Shown: positions 28,409 to 38,068 of the stretch, piece by piece | Layout: every line of letters starts with the position of its first letter | How positions within the stretch are numbered: position 1 is the first letter of the stretch | Origin: Rhodospira trueperi | Lineage (GTDB): Bacteria > Pseudomonadota > Alphaproteobacteria > Rhodospirillales > Rhodospirillaceae | DNA length: 64,000 nt | Reading direction: 5' to 3' | Assembly (NCBI RefSeq): GCF_900101965.1 | Contig: NZ_FNAP01000001.1 | Coordinates: 186,001 to 250,000 of the forward strand | Made by a program: the position numbers and the translations under genes | The notes under the pieces: model-generated | Seen by the model: the letters and a program-made list of their open reading frames with translations, nothing else | The model's database searches: none | What the model was told of the DNA's origin: nothing

Positions 28409-29542
28409 ATGCCGCCCCGGGTCCAGACCATTGCCGTTGCTCTCGTCGTCGTGTGCCTGCTCGGCCCCATCGGCCTGTCGGGTCGCGAGGCCCGGGCCGC
28501 CGTGGCCATTGAGGGCACATTTGCGGCCCGCGCCGAATGCCCCGCCTATCAGAGCTTCAACAGCGGCACCAATCCGGGCGAGGTGACGCTGCGTCCGGGC
28601 ACGGTCTACGGCGCGTTCGAGTTGAACCGCCCGGACGGTCCCTGGGTCCGCCTGCGTGTGCCGGGTGCCATGCCCCAGGAACGCTGGGTGGCGCGGGAAT
28701 GCGGACGGTTGGAGGTGTTCGGGCCGGTGGGGGCCGACACTCAGGCGGAACAGGTCCCGGAGCCGGCGCCGGGGCAGACCGGGGCCGGACCGGCCTTCAT
28801 CGAACCGCCGGACGTGGAGGCCCCGACCGGGCTGTCGCAATCGGCACCGGCGCCGACCCCGGCGTTTCCCGTTTTTTTCGATAACATCGACCAGGGGCCG
28901 GACGATCCGACCCCGCCGCAGCCCGCCTTCACCGAAGTTGATCTGGGCGTTCTGCGTCTGTGCGGCGATTGGGGGGACGCGGTGCCAGCGAGCGGGTTCC
29001 GGGCTTTCCTCGATGATCGCCCCTCCCTGAGGGATTCGCTTCTTGCCACACTGCGGGGTGATATCGACACCCTGGAGCGGGCTTGGTTCGACGAATCCGG
29101 GTTTCGCCACATCTTCTGCGGCGAGCCGTATCAGCGCGAGGACGGGCGCTGGACCCTGGGCGGATTGCACTACATGGGCCGATATGCCCAGGCGCAGCTC
29201 AATGGCTGGGCCGGGCGTCTGGAAGGCGGTTGTTCCGTCGTGGAAATCGAGCCGCCCATCTACACGGAAGGCGTGATTTTCCGCACGCCGGACGGCGCCA
29301 CGGGGGTCAAGTGCATCAACGGCTATGCCCTGGGTCTGACGGCCTCCGACATGCTGCACGAGGTGACCAAAGCCTATCGGTTGGCGCGTGGGCAGTTGGG
29401 GTCCGGGACCGAGGCCTGCCGTCATCGGGTGCTGGACGACGGCAAGGGCTACGAGGCGGTCTTCGTAATGCGCAATGATGCTATCGTCACGTTCTATCCG
29501 GACGCCACGCCCGATGAGTCCGTGCCGTATTGCGGGGAGTAG
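28409..29542 (+). CDS. Secreted protein with SH3-like and EndoU-like regions
   Basis: 377 residues. Signal peptide about 1-30 (cleavage near EARA). An SH3-like region (about 36-105) includes VYGAFELN and GPWVRLRV. A Pro-rich linker covers about 110-175. The C-terminal part has RHIFCGEP (H234) and LGGLHYMGRYAQAQ (H254), followed by GVKCINGYALGL and VFVMRNDAIVTFYPD. The two spaced His in these contexts resemble bacterial EndoU-type nucleases, so an exported RNase or a relative is possible. Cys pairs fit a periplasmic or extracellular location. Strong AGGAGGAG before the ATG. No partner gene is evident. Confidence 0.6.
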   Translation: MPPRVQTIAVALVVVCLLGPIGLSGREARAAVAIEGTFAARAECPAYQSFNSGTNPGEVTLRPGTVYGAFELNRPDGPWVRLRVPGAMPQERWVARECGRLEVFGPVGADTQAEQVPEPAPGQTGAGPAFIEPPDVEAPTGLSQSAPAPTPAFPVFFDNIDQGPDDPTPPQPAFTEVDLGVLRLCGDWGDAVPASGFRAFLDDRPSLRDSLLATLRGDIDTLERAWFDESGFRHIFCGEPYQREDGRWTLGGLHYMGRYAQAQLNGWAGRLEGGCSVVEIEPPIYTEGVIFRTPDGATGVKCINGYALGLTASDMLHEVTKAYRLARGQLGSGTEACRHRVLDDGKGYEAVFVMRNDAIVTFYPDATPDESVPYCGE

Positions 29543-29674
29543 GAGGCGGAACGAACGTCGGCCACGGTCGAAAGGAGGCCTCGACACGTCGGCCTGATCT
29601 GTTCGGCTGAGGCGAGGCTTCAGTGGCGTCTCATTCTTCCGTTCGGGTGTCGGCGCGGCGGTGATTGCGTTACC

Positions 29675-31864
29675 GTGGACAAGCTGACGGGCGGTGTGGG
29701 GGCACACCGCGTCCGTATGGCCGAGGGGAAACGCGGCGTGGAACGGACGGAATCCGAACGGGACGCGGAAGTCGAAGACTTGCGCAAGCGCCTGATGGAG
29801 CGCGAGGCTGAGCTTGCCCGCTTTGCCGACCAGCGCCACGCACTGGAAACGGCCCTTGAGGATCTGGCGACGCACCAGGAAGAGTTGCGCGCCCAGAACG
29901 AGGAGCTGCGTCACGCCCGGCAGATCAACGAATCCCTCATTCAGCGGTATGCCAGTCTGTTCGATGGCGCGCCCATCGGCTATTGCATCATCTCCAATCG
30001 CCGCACCATCGTCAGCGCAAACCGCAGGGCGGGCTGGCTGTTCGAGGCCGGGGCGAACGAAATCGAGCACAAGCCGCTCCATCTGTTCATTCACCCGGCC
30101 TCGCACGCCGCGCTGTCCCGGCATCTGGACAAGGTTCTGGCGGGGGGCGACGCCACGGACGAGATTACCGTGCTCGGGCGCGAGGGCCGGGAACTGGTCT
30201 GTCTGGTGCAAAGCCAGCCGACCACCGAGATGGACGCGCCCGCGTCCTCCTGCCTGACCACATTCATCGACATTACCCAGCGCAAGCAGGCGGAACGCGC
30301 GCTGACCGACAGTGAGTTGAAGTTCCGCAACATCTTCACCCTGGCGCCGTTCGGCATGATGACCCTGTCCAAGAACGGACGGCTGATGGAAACCAACGAG
30401 GCCGCGCGGCGCATGCTGGGTCTTTCGGCCCATGAACTGCGCGGCATGAAATATGCCGACCTGCTGGCGCCGGACGTGACGCCGACAGAGGCCCGTCGTC
30501 TGGCCGAAGGGCAGCCTCGGCCCGGCTGGGTGGATGTGTTCGAGCGCGAGTTGCGCGGGCGCGATGATCGCCGCCTTCTGACCCGGTTGACCTTCGCCGT
30601 GATGCCTTCCGGCGATGGCAAGGATGTGCAGGGCTTGGTCATCATTGAGGACATGACGGAACGCCGCGACCTGGAGGCCCGCTTCCAGCACGCGGCGAAA
30701 CTGACCCTGCTGGGCGAGATGTCGGCCAGTCTGGCCCACGAGATCAGCCAACCGCTCAATATCATCCGCCTGAAGGCAGAAGGCTCGTTGGAACGGCTGA
30801 AGCGCCACGGGTTTGATGCCGAGCGTGCCGAGCAGGGCTTCGCCGCCATCGAGGAGCAGGTCGTGCGCCTGTTCGAGGTGATTTCCTACATGCAGGGGCT
30901 GAGCCGCCGCGACACCGGAGTGGTCCGCCCGTTCAGCGTGTCGCGTGCTATCGCCTCGGCGGTCGGGTTGGTGGACAAGCAGTTTCGCGACGACAACATC
31001 GACCTGGAGATCGAGGACAATCTCGGCGACACCCAGGCCATCGGGCGTCAGCACCAATTGGAACAGGTCCTGGTCAATATCCTTCGCAACGCCCGGGATG
31101 CGCTTCTGTCCCAGGAAGGGATACGCCTGCGCAACGGGGAAGCCGCGCGCGCCCGCGTGTCGGCGTCATTGGAGGAGGACGGCGATTACCTGCGTGTCGT
31201 CATCAGCAACAACGGTCCGCGTGTTTCCCAGGACGTGCGTCTCCACATGTTCGATCCGTTTTTCACGACCAAGTCGGGCGAGCAGGGCACCGGCCTGGGG
31301 CTGTCGATCAGCTTGGCTTTCATCAACGAGATGGGCGGAACCATCCTCGTTGAGAACACGGACGAGGGGCTGGCCTTCCACATTCTCCTGCCGCGCGCGC
31401 GGCAGGCGATTCAACCGGTCGCGGAGTCGGAGGAGGAGGTCGCGCCAGCGGGACCCGCGCCGGTCGTTCCCGGAGAGGCAACCGCCGGTGAACGCCCCCA
31501 CGTTCTGGTCGTCGATGACGAGGAGGTGGCGGCCCGGGAAATCGGGGCGTATCTGGAGGCCATCGGTTACCGGGTCACCGTTGCGTTGAACGGTCAGCAG
31601 GCGTTGGAAATCCACGTGACCGATCCGGCCCGCGCGGTCATCACGGATCTGCGCATGCCGGAACGTGACGGCCATTGGCTGATCGACCGCTTGAGAGCCG
31701 GAGTCCGCCCGGTCTTCATCATGATCATCACCGGACAGGCCGCCCGGTCGACCAAGGAGTTGGACCGGTTGCGGCAGCGGGCGGACGCACTGTTGCGCAA
31801 GCCGGCCTCGCTGCGCGACATCGTGCGGCACCTGCGCGGAGGGGTGCCGCACGAACATCTTTGA
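29675..31864 (+). CDS. Hybrid sensor histidine kinase, PAS-PAS-HisKA-HATPase-REC
   Basis: 729 residues, no membrane segment. N-terminal coiled coil (about 20-90), PAS about 90-205, PAS about 215-325, HisKA with phospho-acceptor H355 (SLAHEISQPLNIIRL), HATPase_c with FDPFFTTKSGEQGTGLGLS, and a C-terminal receiver with D658 (ITDLRMPERD). A cytoplasmic hybrid kinase with internal phosphorelay. The first possible start is GTG 29675; ATG 29717 is the alternative, and it lies 7 nt after a perfect 8-bp hairpin. No obvious ribosome-binding site decides between them. Signal and output partner are unknown. Confidence 0.9.
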   Translation: MDKLTGGVGAHRVRMAEGKRGVERTESERDAEVEDLRKRLMEREAELARFADQRHALETALEDLATHQEELRAQNEELRHARQINESLIQRYASLFDGAPIGYCIISNRRTIVSANRRAGWLFEAGANEIEHKPLHLFIHPASHAALSRHLDKVLAGGDATDEITVLGREGRELVCLVQSQPTTEMDAPASSCLTTFIDITQRKQAERALTDSELKFRNIFTLAPFGMMTLSKNGRLMETNEAARRMLGLSAHELRGMKYADLLAPDVTPTEARRLAEGQPRPGWVDVFERELRGRDDRRLLTRLTFAVMPSGDGKDVQGLVIIEDMTERRDLEARFQHAAKLTLLGEMSASLAHEISQPLNIIRLKAEGSLERLKRHGFDAERAEQGFAAIEEQVVRLFEVISYMQGLSRRDTGVVRPFSVSRAIASAVGLVDKQFRDDNIDLEIEDNLGDTQAIGRQHQLEQVLVNILRNARDALLSQEGIRLRNGEAARARVSASLEEDGDYLRVVISNNGPRVSQDVRLHMFDPFFTTKSGEQGTGLGLSISLAFINEMGGTILVENTDEGLAFHILLPRARQAIQPVAESEEEVAPAGPAPVVPGEATAGERPHVLVVDDEEVAAREIGAYLEAIGYRVTVALNGQQALEIHVTDPARAVITDLRMPERDGHWLIDRLRAGVRPVFIMIITGQAARSTKELDRLRQRADALLRKPASLRDIVRHLRGGVPHEHL

Positions 31865-31903
31865 TCGGGCGCTGCGACCGACCGGAAAACACCGGGTTCA
31901 GTC

Positions 31904-32806
31904 TCAGAACGCGAAGATGAATTTCAGGTTGAACCGGTTTCCGTCAAACGTGTTGCGGCTGTAGGCTTCATGATGCCATTTGGCGATGAAGCTCATATTT
32001 TCGTAATCGTACTTGATCTGGGGGCCGATGGCGAAACTGGCCCGAATGCTGTCCGCGACCTCGGCGCCATTGTTCTCGTCACGCTGGATCTGGTGAACGA
32101 AGTATCCACCGACGCCCAATGACCAGTTGTCGAAGTTTTTCGCGAACGTATAGTCGACATGGAACTCGTCGCCGGAGTGATAGTTCGTGTCCGGATTTTC
32201 TGTCTTGAAATTGTACATGAACTTACCAGAGGCTTCCCAGCCCTCAGCGTTGCGATACGTCACCGCGACGAGAGGCTCGAAGCTCCAGTAGTTGGTTCCG
32301 ATGTTCAGCAGGTCGCCGGCCTTGTAACGTCCGGTGGGCGCGTAGATGTCCACGGCCGTCGCCAGGTGCCACTCCGGCCAGTGCCAGGACAGAATGAACG
32401 GACTGAACGTGATGTCGCCGAGGCCGGTCTTGCGTTGCGAGGCGAGGCCCGTGTCCAGTTCCATATCGAAGAACGGAACGATGAGGTGAGCGCCCCAGTA
32501 GCCGCCCAGGATCTGATAGGGGCTGGTGTAGATGGCGCGTGCGGCGATCCCGTCAACCCGGATGGAGATCGGATCTTGCCCGGGGATGGCGACCTCGTCG
32601 CCGTCGGCGTCGACCAGTTCACCCCGGTAGTCGACGCCGTAGCCCAGCATGTAGAATCCGGGCGGAGGCACGGCACCGGCCATGAACCCCTCCCCGCCGT
32701 GGGGGTACTGGTCGCCGCCTTCCTTTGCCGTCGCGGGCACGTTCATGGCCATTGCAAGGCCCAGGATTGCGGCGCTGAAGCCGGTGTGTTTGACCATGGT
32801 GTTCAT
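31904..32806 (-). CDS. SphA/MetA-type outer-membrane channel protein
   Basis: 300 residues. Signal peptide ending VPATA-KEGG, then alternating amphipathic strands rich in aromatic residues (YWGAHLIVPFFDMEL, SFEPLVAVTYRN, HVDYTFAKNFDNW) and a terminal strand ending in Phe (NLKFIFAF), as outer-membrane beta-barrels do. Resembles the phenol-degradation MetA / SphA channel family for hydrophobic solutes. Starts at ATG 32806; ATG 32797 has better-spaced GGGGG upstream and may be the real start. Convergent with the hybrid kinase; no degradation genes are adjacent. Confidence 0.78.
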   Translation of the reverse strand: MNTMVKHTGFSAAILGLAMAMNVPATAKEGGDQYPHGGEGFMAGAVPPPGFYMLGYGVDYRGELVDADGDEVAIPGQDPISIRVDGIAARAIYTSPYQILGGYWGAHLIVPFFDMELDTGLASQRKTGLGDITFSPFILSWHWPEWHLATAVDIYAPTGRYKAGDLLNIGTNYWSFEPLVAVTYRNAEGWEASGKFMYNFKTENPDTNYHSGDEFHVDYTFAKNFDNWSLGVGGYFVHQIQRDENNGAEVADSIRASFAIGPQIKYDYENMSFIAKWHHEAYSRNTFDGNRFNLKFIFAF

Positions 32807-32995
32807 CCCCCAATGAAACGGATCGAAATCGAGTGGCGGCTTTCCGCCCGTAATGGACCGGCTTCCGTTCCGGTGATGCCGGATGGGATGCCCAGTCCAA
32901 ACCCTTACGGATAGTGCGGTTTTCTGCGTCCCAGGGGGCACCGTGTCAAGAACGATTCCGACACGACCGGCGACGGCTCGCCGTTCCGCAGTTCG

Positions 32996-35698
32996 TCATG
33001 GCGGCGGATCGTCGGTGGTCAGGGGCAGGGTGACCCGGAACCGCGCACCCTGTTCCGGCGTGCTCTCGTCAAGCGTCAGATCGCCGCCCATCCGCCGCAT
33101 GATGCCCCGGCTGATGGCCAGACCCAGGCCAGCGCCCTTCTGCCCTTCGCGGGTCCAGGTCGCGGAGAAGATGGAGAACACCCGCTCCCTATGGTCCTGC
33201 GGCACGCCGGGGCCGTTGTCGGCGATGATGGCCTCGTAAAGATCACCGGTGGCATGGCTTTCCACGGTGATTTCGATGCTGTCCTTGTCGTTGTGGCGCA
33301 CGGCATTGGATAGCAGGTTGATGAAGACCTGCCGCAGGCGATCCGGGTCGGCCTGCACGCGTGCGCCCGAGGCCCGGGCGCCCCGGCGAATGGCGATCAG
33401 TGCGCCTTGACTCAGTCCCTCGCAGGTCTCAGCCGCCGCGTCGAGCAGGGCATCGGGCTCGACGGGTTCGACGGTAATGGGGATCTCTCCCTTTTCCACG
33501 ACCCGAAGATCAAGAATCACGTCGAGCAGGCGGGTCAGGCGGATGCTCTCTTCGTGAATGATGGTCACGAAGCGGCGCGCCTGGATGTCGTTCAGGTCCT
33601 CGGTGGTGCGTAAGATTTCCGAGAAGCTGCGGATCGCCGTCATCGGGGTGCGGACCTCGTGACTGACCTGGCTCAGGAACTCGTCCTTCTGGCGGTCGGT
33701 TTCGCGCAGGCGCTCATTGGCCTCGCGAAGCTGGGCGGCGGCGGTCTCGAGTTCGGCGGACTTGCGTTCCAGCGCCTGACTGTAGCGCATGATGCGCGCG
33801 GTTTCGTCGGCGATGCTGACCAGTTCGTCGATGCTGACCACCTCGCCGCCGGCCACCTGGGCCATCATGGCCCGCGCGGAAGCGGCGCCGACGCTGCCGG
33901 CCAGACGCCGTTCCAGATCGGCCATCACGTCCTCGGTCGGCATGGGCAGGCCGTGGGTGAGCCCCTGCCGGCGCGCGGCGGCGTCGAAGAAATCCTGGGC
34001 CGACTCGGCCCCCAGGATGCGCTGGGCCAGGATAAACAGTTCCTCGCTTGTGGCCGTACGGCGGATCCGGGGGCCGTCGCCCGGGGACATGTCGGCTCCG
34101 CCCCTGAAGACATCGACAAACTGACGGGCCTGCACCCATTCCAGCGGGCGCGGGTCCCGGCTGAGGGAGCCGAAGACGAACAGAACAGCGTTGGCCAGCA
34201 GGCTCCAGAACGTGGCATGGACCAGCGGATCCAGACCGTCGAGCCCAAACAGGGCTTCAGGCCTAAGCAGGCCGATCCCGAAGGGACCCTCAGCCATCAG
34301 GCGCGGGCTCATGGGCCACTCGGCCTCCAGGCTGGGCAGGGCGAGCGTGTACATCCACAGAGCGAATCCCGCGCACAGGCCCCACAGCGCGCCGCGCCGA
34401 TTGGCCAGCGGCCAATACAGGCCGCCGATGACGCTGGGCAGAAACTGGGCCACGCCCACGAAGGCGATCAGGCCGATGGAGGCCAGCGCGTCGGATTGTC
34501 CGCTGATGCGGAAATACAGAAACCCCAACAGGATGATGGCCCCGATGGCGATCCGTCGCGTGGTCAGCAGAAGACGCCGGACATCGCCGCTCACACGTTC
34601 CCGGCCGTGCGACAGCCGCAGCGCCAGCGGCGCGACGATATGGTTGGAAACCATCGTCGACAGGGCGATGGAGGAGACGATGATCATCGACGTGGCCGAC
34701 GAGAACCCGCCCAGAAAGGCCAGCATGGCCAGCGCCTCGGCCTCCGCCATCAGCGGGATCGTCAACACGAACATGTCGGGATCGGCATCGGGGGGCATCA
34801 GGGTCATGCCGCTGATGGCGATGGGCAGGGTGAACAGGGAACTGACGAACAGGTAGGCCGGAAACAGCCACGACGCCGTGGACAGGTGCCGCTCGTCCAC
34901 GTTCTCCACCACGATCACCTGGAACTGACGCGGCAGGCAGATGATGGCTGCCGCCGACAGCACGATCAGGGAGATCCAGCGCGGGCCGAAGACATCGTCC
35001 GCATGCAGGAAGTCGGGCGGAGCGTGCGCGAACAGGTCCGCCGGACCATCGAACAGGGCGAAGACGACGAACACGCCCACCGCCACCAAGGCGAACAACT
35101 TGACCAGGGCCTCCAGCGCGATGGCCGCCACGACGCCGTGATGGCGCTCGTTGGCATCGACGTTGCGCGTCCCGAACAGGATGGTGAACAGCGCCATGCC
35201 CACCGCGAGCCAGAACCCGGCGCGGAAATCCGCGGAGTCCAGAGGAATGCCGGCGATGACCTGATAGCTTGTGGTCACCGCCTTGAGCTGAAGGGCGATG
35301 TAGGGGGTCGCGGCCGCAACCGCGATCAGGGTGACCAGGGCGCCCAGAACTTCGCTCTTGCCGAATCGCGACGAGATCAGGTCGGCGATCGAGGTGATCC
35401 GCTGGGTCCGCCCGACCCGCACCAGCTTGCGCAGCACCACCCACCAGCCGACGAAGACAAGGGTCGGCCCCAGGTAGATGGTGGCGAATTCCAGGCCGTT
35501 GCGCGCGGCCGATCCGACCGCGCCGTAGAACGTCCAAGATGTGCAGTAGATCGAGATTGAAAGGGTGTAGACGAGGGAGGACTGAAGCCACTCGGAGTGC
35601 CCTTGGCGGGCACGGCGATCACCGACATAGGCCACCAGGAACAGCAGCGCGACATAAGCCAGGGCGACGGCCAGGGCGAATTCAACGACCGGTATCAT
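32996..35698 (-). CDS. Sodium:solute symporter-histidine kinase fusion
   Basis: 900 residues. An SSS-family transporter domain with about 12-13 membrane helices occupies residues 1-about 490. A linker and coiled coil follow, then HisKA with H680 (SQVSHEVRTPMTAIRSF) and HATPase_c (DNGPGVPQDHRERVF; KGAGLGLAISRGIM). Such fusions (CbrA/CrbS type) couple substrate sensing or uptake to phosphorylation of a regulator. The receptor output is probably the CheY-like protein two genes upstream. Start MIPVVEFAL overlaps the preceding small gene (ATGA). The substrate is unknown; acetate and amino acids are typical for the class. Confidence 0.92.
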   Translation of the reverse strand: MIPVVEFALAVALAYVALLFLVAYVGDRRARQGHSEWLQSSLVYTLSISIYCTSWTFYGAVGSAARNGLEFATIYLGPTLVFVGWWVVLRKLVRVGRTQRITSIADLISSRFGKSEVLGALVTLIAVAAATPYIALQLKAVTTSYQVIAGIPLDSADFRAGFWLAVGMALFTILFGTRNVDANERHHGVVAAIALEALVKLFALVAVGVFVVFALFDGPADLFAHAPPDFLHADDVFGPRWISLIVLSAAAIICLPRQFQVIVVENVDERHLSTASWLFPAYLFVSSLFTLPIAISGMTLMPPDADPDMFVLTIPLMAEAEALAMLAFLGGFSSATSMIIVSSIALSTMVSNHIVAPLALRLSHGRERVSGDVRRLLLTTRRIAIGAIILLGFLYFRISGQSDALASIGLIAFVGVAQFLPSVIGGLYWPLANRRGALWGLCAGFALWMYTLALPSLEAEWPMSPRLMAEGPFGIGLLRPEALFGLDGLDPLVHATFWSLLANAVLFVFGSLSRDPRPLEWVQARQFVDVFRGGADMSPGDGPRIRRTATSEELFILAQRILGAESAQDFFDAAARRQGLTHGLPMPTEDVMADLERRLAGSVGAASARAMMAQVAGGEVVSIDELVSIADETARIMRYSQALERKSAELETAAAQLREANERLRETDRQKDEFLSQVSHEVRTPMTAIRSFSEILRTTEDLNDIQARRFVTIIHEESIRLTRLLDVILDLRVVEKGEIPITVEPVEPDALLDAAAETCEGLSQGALIAIRRGARASGARVQADPDRLRQVFINLLSNAVRHNDKDSIEITVESHATGDLYEAIIADNGPGVPQDHRERVFSIFSATWTREGQKGAGLGLAISRGIMRRMGGDLTLDESTPEQGARFRVTLPLTTDDPPP

Positions 35699-35982
35699 GG
35701 CTCGGGCGTTCCGTCCGGGCGCGTCCCGGGACGACCCGATGCGCACAGAGAGCGGCTCGCGAGTGCCGCGGCGACGATCAGCGCGGCCCAAATCCCGAAA
35801 ACAAAAACGACGATGCCGGGAACCCCGAACGGGCGCGCGTCGGAGACGAACAGACCAATGACGGGCGGCATCAACAGGATCAGGCCGGCAACAGGCAGCA
35901 AGGCGGCAAAATCACGCCAGCGTCGCGGCACCGTCGACGCGGCGGGGGGACGATCCGGTGCTTCGGCGGGATCGTCCGTCAC
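35695..35982 (-). CDS. Small two-helix membrane protein
   Basis: 95 residues with two hydrophobic segments (about 26-47, LLPVAGLILLMPPVIGLFV, and about 54-76, GIVVFVFGIWAALIVAAALA). The tails are polar. No named domain recognised. It overlaps both the response regulator (4 nt) and the symporter-kinase (4 nt), so it is made in step with them and may be an accessory subunit of the symporter part. Confidence 0.82.
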   Translation of the reverse strand: MTDDPAEAPDRPPAASTVPRRWRDFAALLPVAGLILLMPPVIGLFVSDARPFGVPGIVVFVFGIWAALIVAAALASRSLCASGRPGTRPDGTPEP

Positions 35983-36350
35983 GGCGGAACGAGGCGCCGT
36001 GCCTCGCGCACGACATCCTGATTCGAGAACGGCTTGGCGATGAAGGCATCGGCGCCCATCTGCTCGGCCATCAGGCGATCACGGGCTTGACCCTTGGCGG
36101 TCAGCATCAGCACGCGCACGTCGGACAGGCTTGAGTCCCCGCGCACGGCCTTGAGGACATCAAAGCCGTTCAGGCGCGGCAGCATGACATCAAGGATGAG
36201 CAGGTGCACGGGCCCCTCGGCCCTGAGGCGCCGCAAGGCGTCCTCGCCGTCCCGTGCCGTCGTGATGTCGTATCCCTCGCGGCCAAGGATGAACACCAGC
36301 GATTCCAGGATGCTCGCCTCATCCTCGGCGATCAGCAGGCGCGCGGCCAA
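35979..36350 (-). CDS. CheY-like single-domain response regulator
   Basis: 123 residues. Receiver domain with acidic pocket IAEDE (9-11), phospho-acceptor D54 (LLILDVMLPRLNG), the Thr in LMLTAKG and the Lys in FIAKPFSN. No output domain, so it must act by protein contact or phosphotransfer. Starts at TTG with GGAGG 6 nt upstream. First gene of the operon with the small membrane protein and the symporter-kinase, hence its likely cognate regulator. Confidence 0.92.
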   Translation of the reverse strand: MAARLLIAEDEASILESLVFILGREGYDITTARDGEDALRRLRAEGPVHLLILDVMLPRLNGFDVLKAVRGDSSLSDVRVLMLTAKGQARDRLMAEQMGADAFIAKPFSNQDVVREARRLVPP

Positions 36351-36447
36351 GCCTGTCCTCCCTGTTTGCGCCGTCCTCGCCGGGACGATCTTGATGCCAT
36401 CTTACCCATGCGTGGGCTGGAACTCAAAGCCCCTTGGGCGATAGGGA

Positions 36448-37992
36448 TCACGCTGGCACGATGGGGTCCTCTGCCCGGTGCTGGCAGCCCCCTCTCGGAC
36501 ACACACGGCACGAGACGCCAACGGGTGCGGCACGGGCCTGTCCCGACAGGTCCAGGCCGTCGCCGTAGACGATCCGGTCGGCGTATTGCGCGTTGCAGAC
36601 GATGGCGACGGAGAGTTGCCGGGCCGGCCTGCTGAAGCTGTCCACGCCCTTGCGCACGACGCGGGCGACGAACAGAAACCGATCACCGGCCGGCAGTTCG
36701 GCCAGTTGCCGGATGATCGGTCCCGGCGTCTGGAACGCCTGGTAGGCCGCCCAAAGCGAACACGCGGCCCCGTGCCGGGGCATGGGCAGGCGCGGCAGGG
36801 GAAACCGTTTCGACAGGTTGCCCGCGGGATCGACACGGATCATGGCGAAGGGCACGCCCTCGGCGCCCGAGCGGCGCAGGCTGACAAGGCGCTGGCAGAT
36901 CTGCTCGTGACTGGCGGCGTAGGTTCCCTGAAGGAGGCCGATGTCATACCGAAGCGTTTCCGCGTCCTCAAGAAACGGCTCGTAAGGAAACAACAACGCG
37001 GCGGCCGCATACGAAGTCAGAACACTTTCCCCCCGCCGTCTTGCCTCCGGTGACGCAAGCTGAGGAGCAGAGGCGATGATGTCCTGGATCTCGCCTCGAA
37101 GAGACGCGGACATGACCCGACGGGCCAAGTCAAAACGGCGGGCGGACGCGGTGTGAGGGTGGTGGTGTGGGGCCTCCGGTGGACTCCGGCCTAGCCGGCG
37201 CGCCTTCGCCGGATCCGACGGAACGGGAGGTGCGGCGGAGACTTTTTCCAGCGCGGCCAACAGGGTGGCGTCGTCGATGGTGTGGCGAGCGCCCAGCCGC
37301 GCCCGCAGGCGGGCCGCCGCTTCTTCCAGGGTCGGGAAGTGGTTGTTGTGCCCGATGATGAAGTCGTCGATTTCCTCACCCGGTGTGATCGACTGTTTCG
37401 GCGCTTCCGCGCGGTCGAAAAAGTCGGCCAGGGCCTGGGCCGCGTCGGACAGGCGGGTGCTCTCCGCCGCCAGATTGGACCGGAAGCGGCGCGACTGGGT
37501 GGCGTCGAGATCGTCCACGCTGTCGAGGATTTCGGCGGTCGAGCGGATCCCGGCGATGGTCGTCAGCATGCGGTGCACGATATCGGAGAGAAAGGGGTCC
37601 TGCCCCAGGCGGTCGGACAGGGCGGTGATGATCTCGCCCCGGTCCCGGCATTCGCGGTGCAGCAGGGCCAGCGCTCGGGCCCAGCCGGGATGGCGGCCGA
37701 CCAGGGCCGGCACCGCAGTATGGTCGAGGTCGATGGCGCTGAGCAGGGGATCGGCGGCCACTTCGGTCAATTCGTTGGCCATTCGGCGTTCAGCGTCGTC
37801 ATCCAGGGTGGCTGGATCGAGGTCAAGCGCGCGGGCAATGCGGATCAACAAGGCGCCGCCGATGGTTCGTTTGCCGCGTTCGATCAGGTTGAAGTACGAG
37901 GTCGAGATGCCGACGTCCTGGGCAACCGCAGCCTGTGTTAACCCAAGGCTTTTCCGCCTTTCACGAATTTTCAGGCCGAATCCGCTTTCCAT
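36448..37992 (-). CDS. XRE-family ScfR-type (short-chain fatty acyl) transcriptional regulator
   Basis: 514 residues. HTH_3 domain about 5-60 (LGLTQAAVAQDVGISTSYFN). A central region follows, then the C-terminal regulator part with AAAALLFPYEPFLEDAETL, VPFAMIRVDPAGNLSKRF and a terminal Cys cluster (VSCRVCPRGGCQ). This is the RamB/PrpR/ScfR group, which senses acyl-CoA and controls acetate or propionate metabolism. No HExxH is present, as usual here. Start MESGFGLKIRERR. Divergent from the ABC importer gene livJ, so it may control that promoter or its own. Confidence 0.85.
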   Translation of the reverse strand: MESGFGLKIRERRKSLGLTQAAVAQDVGISTSYFNLIERGKRTIGGALLIRIARALDLDPATLDDDAERRMANELTEVAADPLLSAIDLDHTAVPALVGRHPGWARALALLHRECRDRGEIITALSDRLGQDPFLSDIVHRMLTTIAGIRSTAEILDSVDDLDATQSRRFRSNLAAESTRLSDAAQALADFFDRAEAPKQSITPGEEIDDFIIGHNNHFPTLEEAAARLRARLGARHTIDDATLLAALEKVSAAPPVPSDPAKARRLGRSPPEAPHHHPHTASARRFDLARRVMSASLRGEIQDIIASAPQLASPEARRRGESVLTSYAAAALLFPYEPFLEDAETLRYDIGLLQGTYAASHEQICQRLVSLRRSGAEGVPFAMIRVDPAGNLSKRFPLPRLPMPRHGAACSLWAAYQAFQTPGPIIRQLAELPAGDRFLFVARVVRKGVDSFSRPARQLSVAIVCNAQYADRIVYGDGLDLSGQARAAPVGVSCRVCPRGGCQHRAEDPIVPA

Positions 37993-38068
37993 CCGCCCCT
38001 CCCGGACAGCGACGATTTGTGCGCCGCAAGGTGGAAAAATTGACAAGCCGGACAGCGCATCAGGGCAA

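Noticed and set aside
27965-31057. 1030-codon open frame on the minus strand
   Set aside because: Antisense across the Kef-type antiporter 3' end, the EndoU-like gene and the hybrid kinase. Crosses three convincing genes and has no motif.
33659-35560. 633-codon open frame on the plus strand
   Set aside because: Antisense to the symporter-kinase gene; Gln/His/Gly-rich low-information composition and no motif. A high-GC shadow frame.
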